Below are positions 1 through 5,763 of a stretch of DNA of 7,671 nt, piece by piece. Position 1 is the stretch's first letter; each line of letters begins with the position of its first letter. The position numbers and the translations under genes were made by a program. This DNA comes from W11650 sp963550755 (GTDB taxonomy: Bacteria > Bacillota > Clostridia > Lachnospirales > Vallitaleaceae): the NCBI GenBank assembly GCA_963550755.1, contig CAUVDV010000106.1, forward strand, positions 1-7,671, read 5' to 3'. A model generated the notes under the pieces. That model saw nothing but the letters and a program-made list of their open reading frames with translations, was not told the origin of the DNA and did no database searches.

Positions 1-106
1 ACGGCTGCCGGGAAATCAAATTGCAGACGGCACCGCGCTCCGCCAGCCAAATGGCCGCCGATAGTCCGGCCAGCCCCGCCCCGACAATATTAATTGGTTG
101 TTCCAT
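1..106 (-). CDS. FAD-binding flavoprotein, N-terminal 35 residues (fumarate reductase flavoprotein-like)
   Basis: Only the first 35 codons are in the window. They begin MEQPINIVGAGLAGLSAA, a dinucleotide-binding beta-alpha-beta fold with G-x-G-x-x-G (residues 9-14), then IWLAERG and VCNLISRQP where the second strand ends. This is the FAD-binding start of the succinate dehydrogenase/fumarate reductase flavoprotein superfamily or a close relative. The NLIS-x-QP stretch is reminiscent of the fumarate-reductase-like branch. No signal peptide is present, so the protein should be cytoplasmic. ATG at 106 is supported by AAGGTGAG about eight bases ahead. Its position after a FrdC-like cytochrome b suggests the two form a complex, but the 468-base gap leaves open a separate transcript, and the catalytic residues lie outside the window. 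Confidence 0.75.
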   Translation of the reverse strand, partial: MEQPINIVGAGLAGLSAAIWLAERGAVCNLISRQP

Positions 107-574
107 GTTTCTCTCACCTTTCCCCTGCCGTGCCAAACTTGCGCCGTTTTTTAAGTTGCCGCTTTTCGGCGATATTCCGCCTGGTTCATTTCGTAACTAT
201 ATAAAAAGACAGCGCACTCTCATTTATCACTCAAAACTGCCGTACTCCATTTGCCAAAAGGCTATACTGGCTTCGTTTTATGCCTGTATAAAAAACGCTG
301 CATTCCCATTTATCACTTAAAATGCCGCTCTCCATTCATCAAAAGGCTATACTTTCCAACTGGTTTCGGCTTAATCCATTTCGTCCTTGTGCCCAAAAAC
401 GCGGCACTTCCTATTCATCATTTTAAAACCGCCGTACTCCATTTGCCAAAAGGCCGTACCTTTTCAAGCAGTTTCCGTTTGCTGCGTTTCGTAACCGCGT
501 CAAAAGCACTTTAGATTAAAAGCGGAATCCCTCATCAAGTGGTTCTTTCAGCCGTAAAGCCAAAAGGAAAACCT
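107..574. other. 468-base non-coding gap between the cytochrome b and flavoprotein genes
   Basis: No credible gene is seen on either strand; the short plus-strand frames here are low-complexity products of the repeats. Most of the gap (about 143-525) is a degenerate tandem repeat, described separately. I found no strong hairpin with a T-run after the cytochrome b stop and no clear -35/-10 pair before the flavoprotein. The flavoprotein's ribosome binding site AAGGTGAG lies at the far end, about 112-120. Confidence 0.6.
143..525. repeat. Degenerate tandem repeat, about 3 full units plus a partial one
   Basis: On the plus strand the landmark gccgtactccatttgccaaa occurs at 239 and 431, with a diverged version gccgctctccattcatcaaa at 324. 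Each is followed by agg(c)(t/c)(a/g)tac and ends in catttatcac-t(c/t)aaaa or a diverged equivalent. Unit spacing is about 85 and 107 bases. A diverged partner begins around 143-158, sharing catttatcactcaaaact with the next unit. The segments gtttcgtaac (about 485-495) and atttcgtaac (188-197) are also shared between outer units. The copies have clearly drifted apart, so the array is old. It is not a CRISPR array: units are imperfect throughout, with no conserved repeat/unique spacer alternation. Confidence 0.65.
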
Positions 575-1114
575 TTAAAACACATTCCAGCGCAGATAAT
601 AGACCACAAAAGCCGCCGCCATAAACAGCAGCAAAATCGATAAAACAACCAAAATATCAAACAGCCAGCCGCGCAGGCTTTTTTGCCCGAAAGCAATGAG
701 CAGCGGCTTAACATTGGTCAGGATATGAACCCCCACCGCCAGCAGCAAAAGCAGCTGAAACGTAAGTTTCCCAGCGGTAAACCAGAAAAGCCGGTACGCT
801 CCGTCCTTAGTGTAGCCAAACGCCGTCACATGGCAAAACAGCAACAGTAAGATGGCCAGACCGCTGATTCGTCTGGCCCAAAAAAGCTTATTTTCTTTCC
901 AGTAAAAAACGCCGGTTCGCCTTTGCGCTTGCAGCGTTTCCCATGTCAGCTTCAGCCCGATCAGCGTATGGACGGCAATCAGCCCCACCGCGACCCAAGA
1001 CAGACTTTTAAACGCCGTATTGCCGGCGCCCATCATTTGCAGACTACCAAAGACGGCATGCAGCAAAAACAAAAGAAAAATCAATAAAGTCAGGATAGCA
1101 TTCCATTTCCTCAT
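575..1114 (-). CDS. Five-helix cytochrome b membrane protein, fumarate reductase/succinate dehydrogenase cytochrome b-like
   Basis: This 179-aa integral membrane protein has five helices at about 6-24, 38-58, 82-100, 117-135 and 151-173. Single histidines sit in the first four: H19, H49, H95 and H130. That is the ligand arrangement expected for two b hemes, as in the diheme membrane subunit of Wolinella-type fumarate reductase and Bacillus-type succinate dehydrogenase. The segment WARRISGLAILLLLFCH resembles the R-x-S/T-G...H signature of that superfamily, although the protein is shorter than typical FrdC. A same-frame ATG at 1165 lies inside the previous gene and lacks a ribosome binding site. 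ATG at 1114 has GGGAG ten bases ahead and starts the first helix, so it is chosen. It follows the 166-aa gene by 5 bases, and an FAD flavoprotein gene begins 468 bases further on. The likely role is passing electrons across or within the membrane. Confidence 0.75.
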   Translation of the reverse strand: MRKWNAILTLLIFLLFLLHAVFGSLQMMGAGNTAFKSLSWVAVGLIAVHTLIGLKLTWETLQAQRRTGVFYWKENKLFWARRISGLAILLLLFCHVTAFGYTKDGAYRLFWFTAGKLTFQLLLLLAVGVHILTNVKPLLIAFGQKSLRGWLFDILVVLSILLLFMAAAFVVYYLRWNVF

Positions 1115-1119
1115 TAGGG

Positions 1120-1620
1120 CTATTCTCCCTTCACTGAAACCAATATAATATCCGGCTGCTGCCAAAGAGTATCGGCTTGGTAGCGATCGGCCATTTCCTT
1201 GGACATGACAATCGCGTCAAATAACCCAACCTCGGCTTTGGAAATAAGCAGCAAACCATTTTCTGTTTTTAACTTCATTTGATTTTCCGGTAAGCGCAGC
1301 TGATAGCGGCGCGCTAACTGCATGGCCGCAGCGTCAGCCGCCGCCACCCGGCAGTCGACATCGCTCATAATCACACCGGCATCGCCTCCGCTGAAAAAAA
1401 GCTCCCACTGCCCAGTCGTATCGGCATGCTTTTGCCGGTTCAGGAAAACAAGGAACTCGCCCGATGGCTGCGCCGGCAGCTCAATAGTCGCGCCCGATGC
1501 GTCATCTATCGCTGTCTTTCCCTGCAGCAGCGCCGGAATATCCAGATACATCGCTGCCGGCAGCCCCAGCGTCAGAAGGAGCGCCATTAGTATAACCGCT
1601 ATATGTTTCACCGCTCTCAT
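1120..1620 (-). CDS. Unrecognised 166-aa exported or membrane-anchored protein with a DxxSGAT motif
   Basis: I do not recognise the family. The N-terminus (residues 1-6 basic, 7-26 hydrophobic) is a signal peptide or single membrane anchor, so the rest should lie outside the cytoplasm. Close behind it is D-D-A-S-G-A-T (39-45), which fits the Dxx[ST]GA[TS] pattern that ApbE flavinylates. Here it sits near the N-terminus and is followed by IELPAQP, not by the helix seen in FMN_bind domains. A rival reading is that this stretch resembles the D-x-x-G-x-x-V-x-LP opening of periplasmic binding proteins by chance. One cysteine (C90, in MSDVDCRV) is present. The remainder is soluble-looking, with mixed strands and helices. 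A perfect AGGAGG lies seven bases before ATG, suggesting strong translation. The stop is 5 bases before the cytochrome b start, so the two are almost certainly co-translated and probably work together. Confidence 0.8.
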   Translation of the reverse strand: MRAVKHIAVILMALLLTLGLPAAMYLDIPALLQGKTAIDDASGATIELPAQPSGEFLVFLNRQKHADTTGQWELFFSGGDAGVIMSDVDCRVAAADAAAMQLARRYQLRLPENQMKLKTENGLLLISKAEVGLFDAIVMSKEMADRYQADTLWQQPDIILVSVKGE

Positions 1621-1793
1621 TCGCTTTCCTCCTTCGCACGGCCAGCTAGCTTTAGTTTGTTTTCGGCTGTTCCGTGTCCGGCTTTTATCAGCGCCGCCCA
1701 GCTTAAAATGAAATCTTTTTCGTATCTGTCATTTGAAATCGCTTCCTTATTTCCGTTATACGTCCCGAAAGTAAGATTTTAAGCAGCCTCCAT
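1617..1793 (-). pseudogene. Possible small broken or leader reading frame between the FMN lipoprotein and the 166-aa protein
   Basis: The 192-base gap downstream of the FMN lipoprotein contains, in one frame, ATG GAG GCT GCT TAA (from 1793). In that frame 53 open codons (1778-1620) follow, and they end in a TGA overlapping the next gene's ATG as ATGA. The translated stretch looks protein-like (NDRYEKDFILSWAALIKAG in the middle), but I do not recognise it. There is no ATG, GTG or TTG inside it and no good ribosome binding site before the ATG. It may be a gene killed by a nonsense change, or a chance open frame; 53 codons are not improbable by chance. Low confidence. Confidence 0.2.
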
Positions 1794-1812
1794 AAAATAG
1801 GGAATGTCAAAT

Positions 1813-2256
1813 TTATTCCTTAGCCTGACTTAACGCATCCTCAACCGCTTCTTGAAACTCATTATAGGAAATGGTCGCCCCGGATATAGCGTCAACTTTA
1901 GCTAAATCACCGGTTTCGGCATACCCGGCGGCATATTTGGGGCAAGCTAACACCGCTTTTTGCGCCTTATTGTAAAAGTCGGCATTGGCAATCTCGCCGT
2001 TTTTCTTGCCGTAGTTCTCATCTTTGAGCGTTCCGTCGGTTTGATAGGTCAAATACTGACAGTCGGTGACCTGATTGTCCTTAATCGTAACAGTGGCAAC
2101 CCCATAGCCGTCGCCGTTGCCGTCTTCATCGCCCTCATAAACCTGACTTTTGCCTTCATAGGTTCCGTCCTTATACTTGGCAGCCGAGCCGCCGCAGGCC
2201 GTCAGCGCCGCCGCCAGCAGGGCCGCGCCAAGCATCACTGTATATTTTGTTTTCAT
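1813..2256 (-). CDS. FMN-binding domain lipoprotein with ApbE flavinylation motif
   Basis: This 147-aa exported lipoprotein belongs to the FMN_bind family, extracytoplasmic electron carriers in which ApbE attaches FMN covalently to a Thr. The signal peptide covers residues 1-20 with lipobox LTAC, giving lipidated C21. The start of the domain is YKDGTYEGKS, followed by an acidic, glycine-rich loop DEDGNGDGYG (43-52), then strand VATVTIKDNQVTDC. The flavinylation motif D-A-I-S-G-A-T is at 122-128, with T128 the expected FMN site, followed by the usual amphipathic helix. Additional cysteines are C66 and C105. AGGAAG precedes ATG by a few bases. It lies 230 bases after the ABC ATPase. In Campylobacter and E. 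coli P19/Fet clusters the equivalent place is taken by thioredoxin-like proteins, so a periplasmic-side redox role in iron uptake is a reasonable inference. No apbE gene is visible in the window. Confidence 0.9.
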   Translation of the reverse strand: MKTKYTVMLGAALLAAALTACGGSAAKYKDGTYEGKSQVYEGDEDGNGDGYGVATVTIKDNQVTDCQYLTYQTDGTLKDENYGKKNGEIANADFYNKAQKAVLACPKYAAGYAETGDLAKVDAISGATISYNEFQEAVEDALSQAKE

Positions 2257-2443
2257 TTTTCTTCCTTTCCATCGCTATATTAAACTAAAATAACTGCACG
2301 TCCTCCCGCAGCATTTAAATTCCCTGTCAAAGCTTCCCGTTTCCGTAAAAAAACACCCAGCTGCAAAGCTTGCCCTGCACACGCGACAGCCTTGATCCTT
2401 CTTACGGAATAATTGACCAAACGCCGACCTTTCGCGTTCAGGT

Positions 2444-2477
2444 AAAAACTTTGTGCCCGGCCGGCCGCCGGCCGGCA
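2444..2477 (-). terminator. GC-rich hairpin after the ABC ATPase gene, possible weak terminator or attenuator
   Basis: Ten bases past the ATPase stop, the minus strand reads TGCCGGCCGG, CGG, CCGGCCGGGCA. This is a 10-bp stem with one bulged base and a 3-nt loop. Five bases later comes TTTTT (2448-2444). The T-run is short and displaced, so termination would be partial at best. The remaining 230-base gap before the FMN lipoprotein also has a T7 run (about 2349-2355) and an 8-bp inverted repeat TTCCGTAA/TTACGGAA (2341-2348, 2402-2409). I found no convincing promoter. The hairpin could lower expression of the redox genes relative to the transporter. Confidence 0.4.
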
Positions 2478-2486
2478 GAAAATGCT

Positions 2487-3164
2487 TTACGCTTGGCCAA
2501 AGTTCTCATTTTGGACATCGCTTTTGATCCGGCCGTAATCCAGCGTAATCGTCCGCTGCGCCGACTCGGCTACTTCCAAATCATGGGTAACCACAATCAA
2601 AGTGGAGCCTTCGGTATGCAGCTGGCGAAAAATATCCAGCACAATATTTTCATTGGCTTCGTCTAAGTTACCGGTTGGCTCATCCGCCAAAATCAGCTCC
2701 GGGTGATTGATCAGGGCCCGGGCAATGCAGACCCGCTGCTGTTCGCCGCCGGACAGCTGACTGGGCAAATGCTTCGCCCGGTCGGCTAAGCCGACCCGCT
2801 CCAAGGCTTCCAGCGCTTCCTTTTCATCCGGCATGGAATGGTAGTATTGCGCCACCATCACGTTTTCCACTGCCGTCAGGTAATTGATTAAATGAAACTG
2901 CTGAAAGATTAAACCAATTTTATCACGGCGAATCGCGGTCAGCCCCTTGGCGCTTTCCTTGGAAATATCAATCCCGTCAATAAAAACCTCGCCCAGCGAC
3001 GGCTTATCCATACAGCCGATAATATTCATCAGCGTGCTTTTGCCCGAACCGGACGGCCCCATAATCGCCGTCCATTCGCCTTTATTGACCGTCAGGCTAA
3101 CGTCGTCCAGCGCCTTTAGACTGCCGTAAATTTTTGAAATATTTTTAAGCTGCAATAAACTCAT
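2487..3164 (-). CDS. ABC transporter ATP-binding protein (LolD/MacB type)
   Basis: This 225-aa ATPase powers the two upstream permeases. All nucleotide-binding motifs are present. Walker A is GPSGSGKST (residues 36-44), with the Q-loop at Q88 in IFQQFHL. The signature LSGGEQQR is at 137-144, Walker B LILADEP at 157-163 with catalytic E162, followed by the D-loop GNLD, and the switch His is H194. The LLIFQQFHLI-type Q-loop region and TGNLD are usual in the LolD/MacB/FtsE group. An upstream ATG at 3218 in the same frame lacks a ribosome binding site. The chosen ATG at 3164 has AAAGGAG eight bases ahead and begins with the standard LLQLKNISKIYG strand, so it is preferred. The gap after the previous stop is 86 bases. 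It matches the Cj1663/FetD position of P19-type iron clusters. Confidence 0.94.
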   Translation of the reverse strand: MSLLQLKNISKIYGSLKALDDVSLTVNKGEWTAIMGPSGSGKSTLMNIIGCMDKPSLGEVFIDGIDISKESAKGLTAIRRDKIGLIFQQFHLINYLTAVENVMVAQYYHSMPDEKEALEALERVGLADRAKHLPSQLSGGEQQRVCIARALINHPELILADEPTGNLDEANENIVLDIFRQLHTEGSTLIVVTHDLEVAESAQRTITLDYGRIKSDVQNENFGQA

Positions 3165-3250
3165 AATCCAATCTCCTTTTATCGCTAAGCCTCCGTGAAA
3201 ATTAGTATCAATCAGCATCAGGTTAAAATCTCAGTAAATTAATTGATTTT

Positions 3251-4411
3251 TTACTCGCCTTTTAAGACCAGCGCCGGGTCAACGTCAATTGCGCTTCTGA
3301 CCGGCAGCAGACAGGCTAAGCCGGTAATTGCAACCGATACCGCGATGGTCACCGGCAGCAGCAAAGGCTGAAAGGTAATCGAACTGTTAAACACATTGAC
3401 ACTGACAAATTGGGCAAAGCCAAAGCCAAAAAACGAACCCAATAAGCCGCCGACTCCGCCCAGCAGCAGACCTTCGCCCATAAAGCCCCAGATAATATTG
3501 CTGTCAGCCGCGCCCAGCGCTTTGCGCAAGCCAATTTCCTTGCGCCGTTCGGTTACCACCGCCGTCATGGTGGTGGCCACGCAAATCATAGTCAGCGCCA
3601 GCACAACCACTGTGACGATAAAAACCAGCGCCTGTAATTTGGTCAGGACGGCACTTTCCGACTGTGTTACCCGTTTGACCAGCTGCGGCGCCAGCCCGCT
3701 CACACCGGCAGCAATTTCTTCCTTATATCTTTCTAATTTATCACGCGGCGCGGAAATACTCAGTTCGACAATATCCAGCCGGTCTCCGCCGCCAGTAATC
3801 GCCTTTAAGTCCTCCATTGCCATATAAATATATTCTTCTTCCGAGCCGCCGGTTTCTAAGATTCCGGCAACGCTCAATTTTGTTTCCGAACCGGGCTCGG
3901 CTTTTTTCTCCTCGCCCTTATCCTCATTGGCAAAGGCCGCCACTTCAAAAGAATCGCCAACTTTAAGCCCCAGCAAGTCAGCCGCTTCCTTGCCGGCCAG
4001 CACCTCCGCCGGTTTTTCCGGCCAAGCCCCTTCCACATGCCAGTAAGGACTGGTAATCTTAGCGCCCGCAATGTCAACTCCGGCGGCGACCACCGGCTGT
4101 TCATGGATTTTCAGGGTTTCATAGCGGTAAGGCGTTACCCCCAAAAGCTCCTGCCCGTCAATATAATGAACGCCTTTTTCTACCGCCTCCATAGTAAACT
4201 CAGCCGTATTTTCCGCCGCCATAAAAATCATATTCGCGCCGTAATTTCTAAATTGAGCGCCCATTTGCCGCGGCACATCATAATAAATCGTCACCAGTCC
4301 CGACAAGATGGTCGCGCCGACCGCAATCGCCAGTAAAGCGACCAGCATCCGCGACCGCCGTCTGACCAAAGAAGCGGTAATCATCTTTAAAAACATTTTT
4401 TGTTTGGTCAT
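3251..4411 (-). CDS. ABC transporter permease, FtsX/MacB type (second of two)
   Basis: This 386-aa protein has the same layout as its upstream neighbour. Transmembrane helix 1 is at residues 22-43 and an extracytoplasmic domain spans about 45-255. Helices 2-4 lie at about 259-283, 311-336 and 348-370. The coupling segment ERRKEIGLRKALGAAD (288-303) and the ending IDVDPALVLKGE are classic MacB/FtsX features. A short, highly charged loop rich in Lys and Glu (about 163-177) interrupts the outer domain. Unlike the first permease it has no outer-domain cysteines, so the pair is probably a heterodimer of specialised halves. The start is supported by GGGAG six bases before ATG, 50 bases after the previous stop. 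It corresponds to Cj1662/FetC in P19-type clusters by order and type. Confidence 0.9.
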   Translation of the reverse strand: MTKQKMFLKMITASLVRRRSRMLVALLAIAVGATILSGLVTIYYDVPRQMGAQFRNYGANMIFMAAENTAEFTMEAVEKGVHYIDGQELLGVTPYRYETLKIHEQPVVAAGVDIAGAKITSPYWHVEGAWPEKPAEVLAGKEAADLLGLKVGDSFEVAAFANEDKGEEKKAEPGSETKLSVAGILETGGSEEEYIYMAMEDLKAITGGGDRLDIVELSISAPRDKLERYKEEIAAGVSGLAPQLVKRVTQSESAVLTKLQALVFIVTVVVLALTMICVATTMTAVVTERRKEIGLRKALGAADSNIIWGFMGEGLLLGGVGGLLGSFFGFGFAQFVSVNVFNSSITFQPLLLPVTIAVSVAITGLACLLPVRSAIDVDPALVLKGE

Positions 4412-4461
4412 GTCATGCTCCCTCTAAGCTAATGATTGCTTTTGTCCTTGCCATTTCTTTG

Positions 4462-5754
4462 CTACCGGCCATGCAAAACCTCAGCCGGCCGCAGCCGAAG
4501 CAGCATACGAATTGCCGGAATGCTGCCGGCCAAAATGACAGTCAGAACCAAAACGCCAATCAGCGGAATCACAAACAATTTCATCTCAATCGGCGAGCCG
4601 AAAACCGTCTGGCCGATGATTTGAGCAAAGCCAAAACCAATCAGATAGCCAATCACCGCCCCAATCACGCCGGTCACGGCAATCTCCGTCAGAACCAGCC
4701 CGGAAATCGCACCGTCCTTGGCACCGATGGCCTTTAATAAGCCAATCTCGCTGCTCCGCTCCATGACGCTGGCCGTAACCAAATTGGTAATTCCCAGCGC
4801 TGAACCGGCTAAGCTGAGAATCGTAATCAGCACCATTAAAAGCTGAATTTTCTCCAAAATCGCGCCTTCCGAATCGGCCACCTGCCGCACCGGCGATGCG
4901 ACCGAACCGGTAATCACATCCTGGATCTGATAGCAGATCGAACTGACATAAGCCGTACAGTACCACAGCTCATACTGCTTAATCGTCAAAGAACTGGGAT
5001 CCTTAGCCGCCTTGACCGCCAGCTCGTTATCCGGCGTAGTCAGCGCACTGACCTCGATACTGGTCAAATAACCTTTTTTATCGGCCAAAGTCTGAACTAT
5101 ACTCATCGGCCCAAAGATCTGCTCCTCCGCGCTGTCGCCGGAGTTAAAAATGCCCCGCACCGTTAGCTCTTCCCGGCCAAAGGGCGTTGTTAAATGAATA
5201 ATATCGCCGCTATGAATATTTTCCCGCTTGGCCAAAGTTTCGCCGACCATGACCGCTTTGGCGGCGCTGTCCCCGCTTTGTTCATCCAGCCACTCGCCCT
5301 CGCGCAAGTCCCACCAGGTTCTAAGATTACGTAAGCCCGTATTTAAGGTTTCACCGGTCGGCAGCTCCAAATGATGATTAAACCAAGTGCCGACCATGGT
5401 CGCCTGCGTGCCGCTGTCCAAAGTCACCGTCGTGTCAATAAACGGCGTAAAATCAACAATATTAAAAGCCCAGAAAATTGTTTTGATATTGCCTAATTCC
5501 GACTCCAAGAGATATGCCCCCTTCGCTGAGCCGCCTTCAATCTCATAGAGATTATTAACCACCGAAGCCGACTTAGGGACGACCATAATATTGGCGCCAT
5601 AGGTTTTCAGTTCCTGATTCACCTTATCGCCAACATCCATCATGACATTGAGCATGGCTGTTGCCAGGGATGCCCCCAAAGCAATGGTCATGGCAATCAT
5701 CAGCATTTTTTTCCACTGGCGCCCGAATGCGCCCTTTATCATTCTGAAAAACAT
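4462..5754 (-). CDS. ABC transporter permease, FtsX/MacB type (first of two)
   Basis: This 430-aa protein has MacB/FtsX architecture. One N-terminal transmembrane helix (residues 16-39) is followed by a large extracytoplasmic domain (about 40-300). Three C-terminal helices (about 303-327, 350-378, 390-412) flank the coupling segment MERSSEIGLLKAIGA (331-345), which contacts the ATPase. The C-terminus RLRPAEVLHGR is typical of the family. It corresponds to the Cj1661/FetB position of P19-type clusters, where two such permeases and one ATPase accompany the iron-binding protein. The outer domain has two cysteines close together, C266 and C274, in YELWYCTAYVSSICYQ, a possible disulfide or metal site. 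GAGGAC lies just upstream of ATG. Transporters of this class often do mechanical work on partner proteins rather than pump a solute; what it moves here is unknown. Confidence 0.9.
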   Translation of the reverse strand: MFFRMIKGAFGRQWKKMLMIAMTIALGASLATAMLNVMMDVGDKVNQELKTYGANIMVVPKSASVVNNLYEIEGGSAKGAYLLESELGNIKTIFWAFNIVDFTPFIDTTVTLDSGTQATMVGTWFNHHLELPTGETLNTGLRNLRTWWDLREGEWLDEQSGDSAAKAVMVGETLAKRENIHSGDIIHLTTPFGREELTVRGIFNSGDSAEEQIFGPMSIVQTLADKKGYLTSIEVSALTTPDNELAVKAAKDPSSLTIKQYELWYCTAYVSSICYQIQDVITGSVASPVRQVADSEGAILEKIQLLMVLITILSLAGSALGITNLVTASVMERSSEIGLLKAIGAKDGAISGLVLTEIAVTGVIGAVIGYLIGFGFAQIIGQTVFGSPIEMKLFVIPLIGVLVLTVILAGSIPAIRMLLRLRPAEVLHGR

Positions 5755-5763
5755 TCTATGTCC

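Noticed and set aside
21..514. Two plus-strand frames of 99 and 87 codons at the left end
   Set aside because: They overlap the flavoprotein start and the tandem repeats, read in repeated low-complexity blocks, and lack ribosome binding sites; they mirror the repeat structure.
143..525. CRISPR array
   Set aside because: Units are 85-107 bases, imperfect throughout, with no constant short repeat alternating with unique spacers and no cas genes nearby.
1115..1165. Upstream ATG extending the cytochrome b by 17 residues
   Set aside because: It lies within the end of the preceding gene without a ribosome binding site; ATG at 1114 has GGGAG and opens the first helix.
2300..2330. TTGACA-like -35 upstream of the FMN lipoprotein (minus strand)
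   Set aside because: No acceptable -10 hexamer lies 16-18 bases downstream, so I do not call a promoter.
3165..3218. Upstream ATG extending the ABC ATPase by 18 residues
   Set aside because: It has no ribosome binding site and adds non-homologous residues, whereas ATG at 3164 has an ideal AAAGGAG.
3396..3827. 143-codon plus-strand frame inside the second permease
   Set aside because: It is antisense to a clearly coding ABC permease, with low-complexity Thr/Ser/Pro-rich sequence; a shadow frame.
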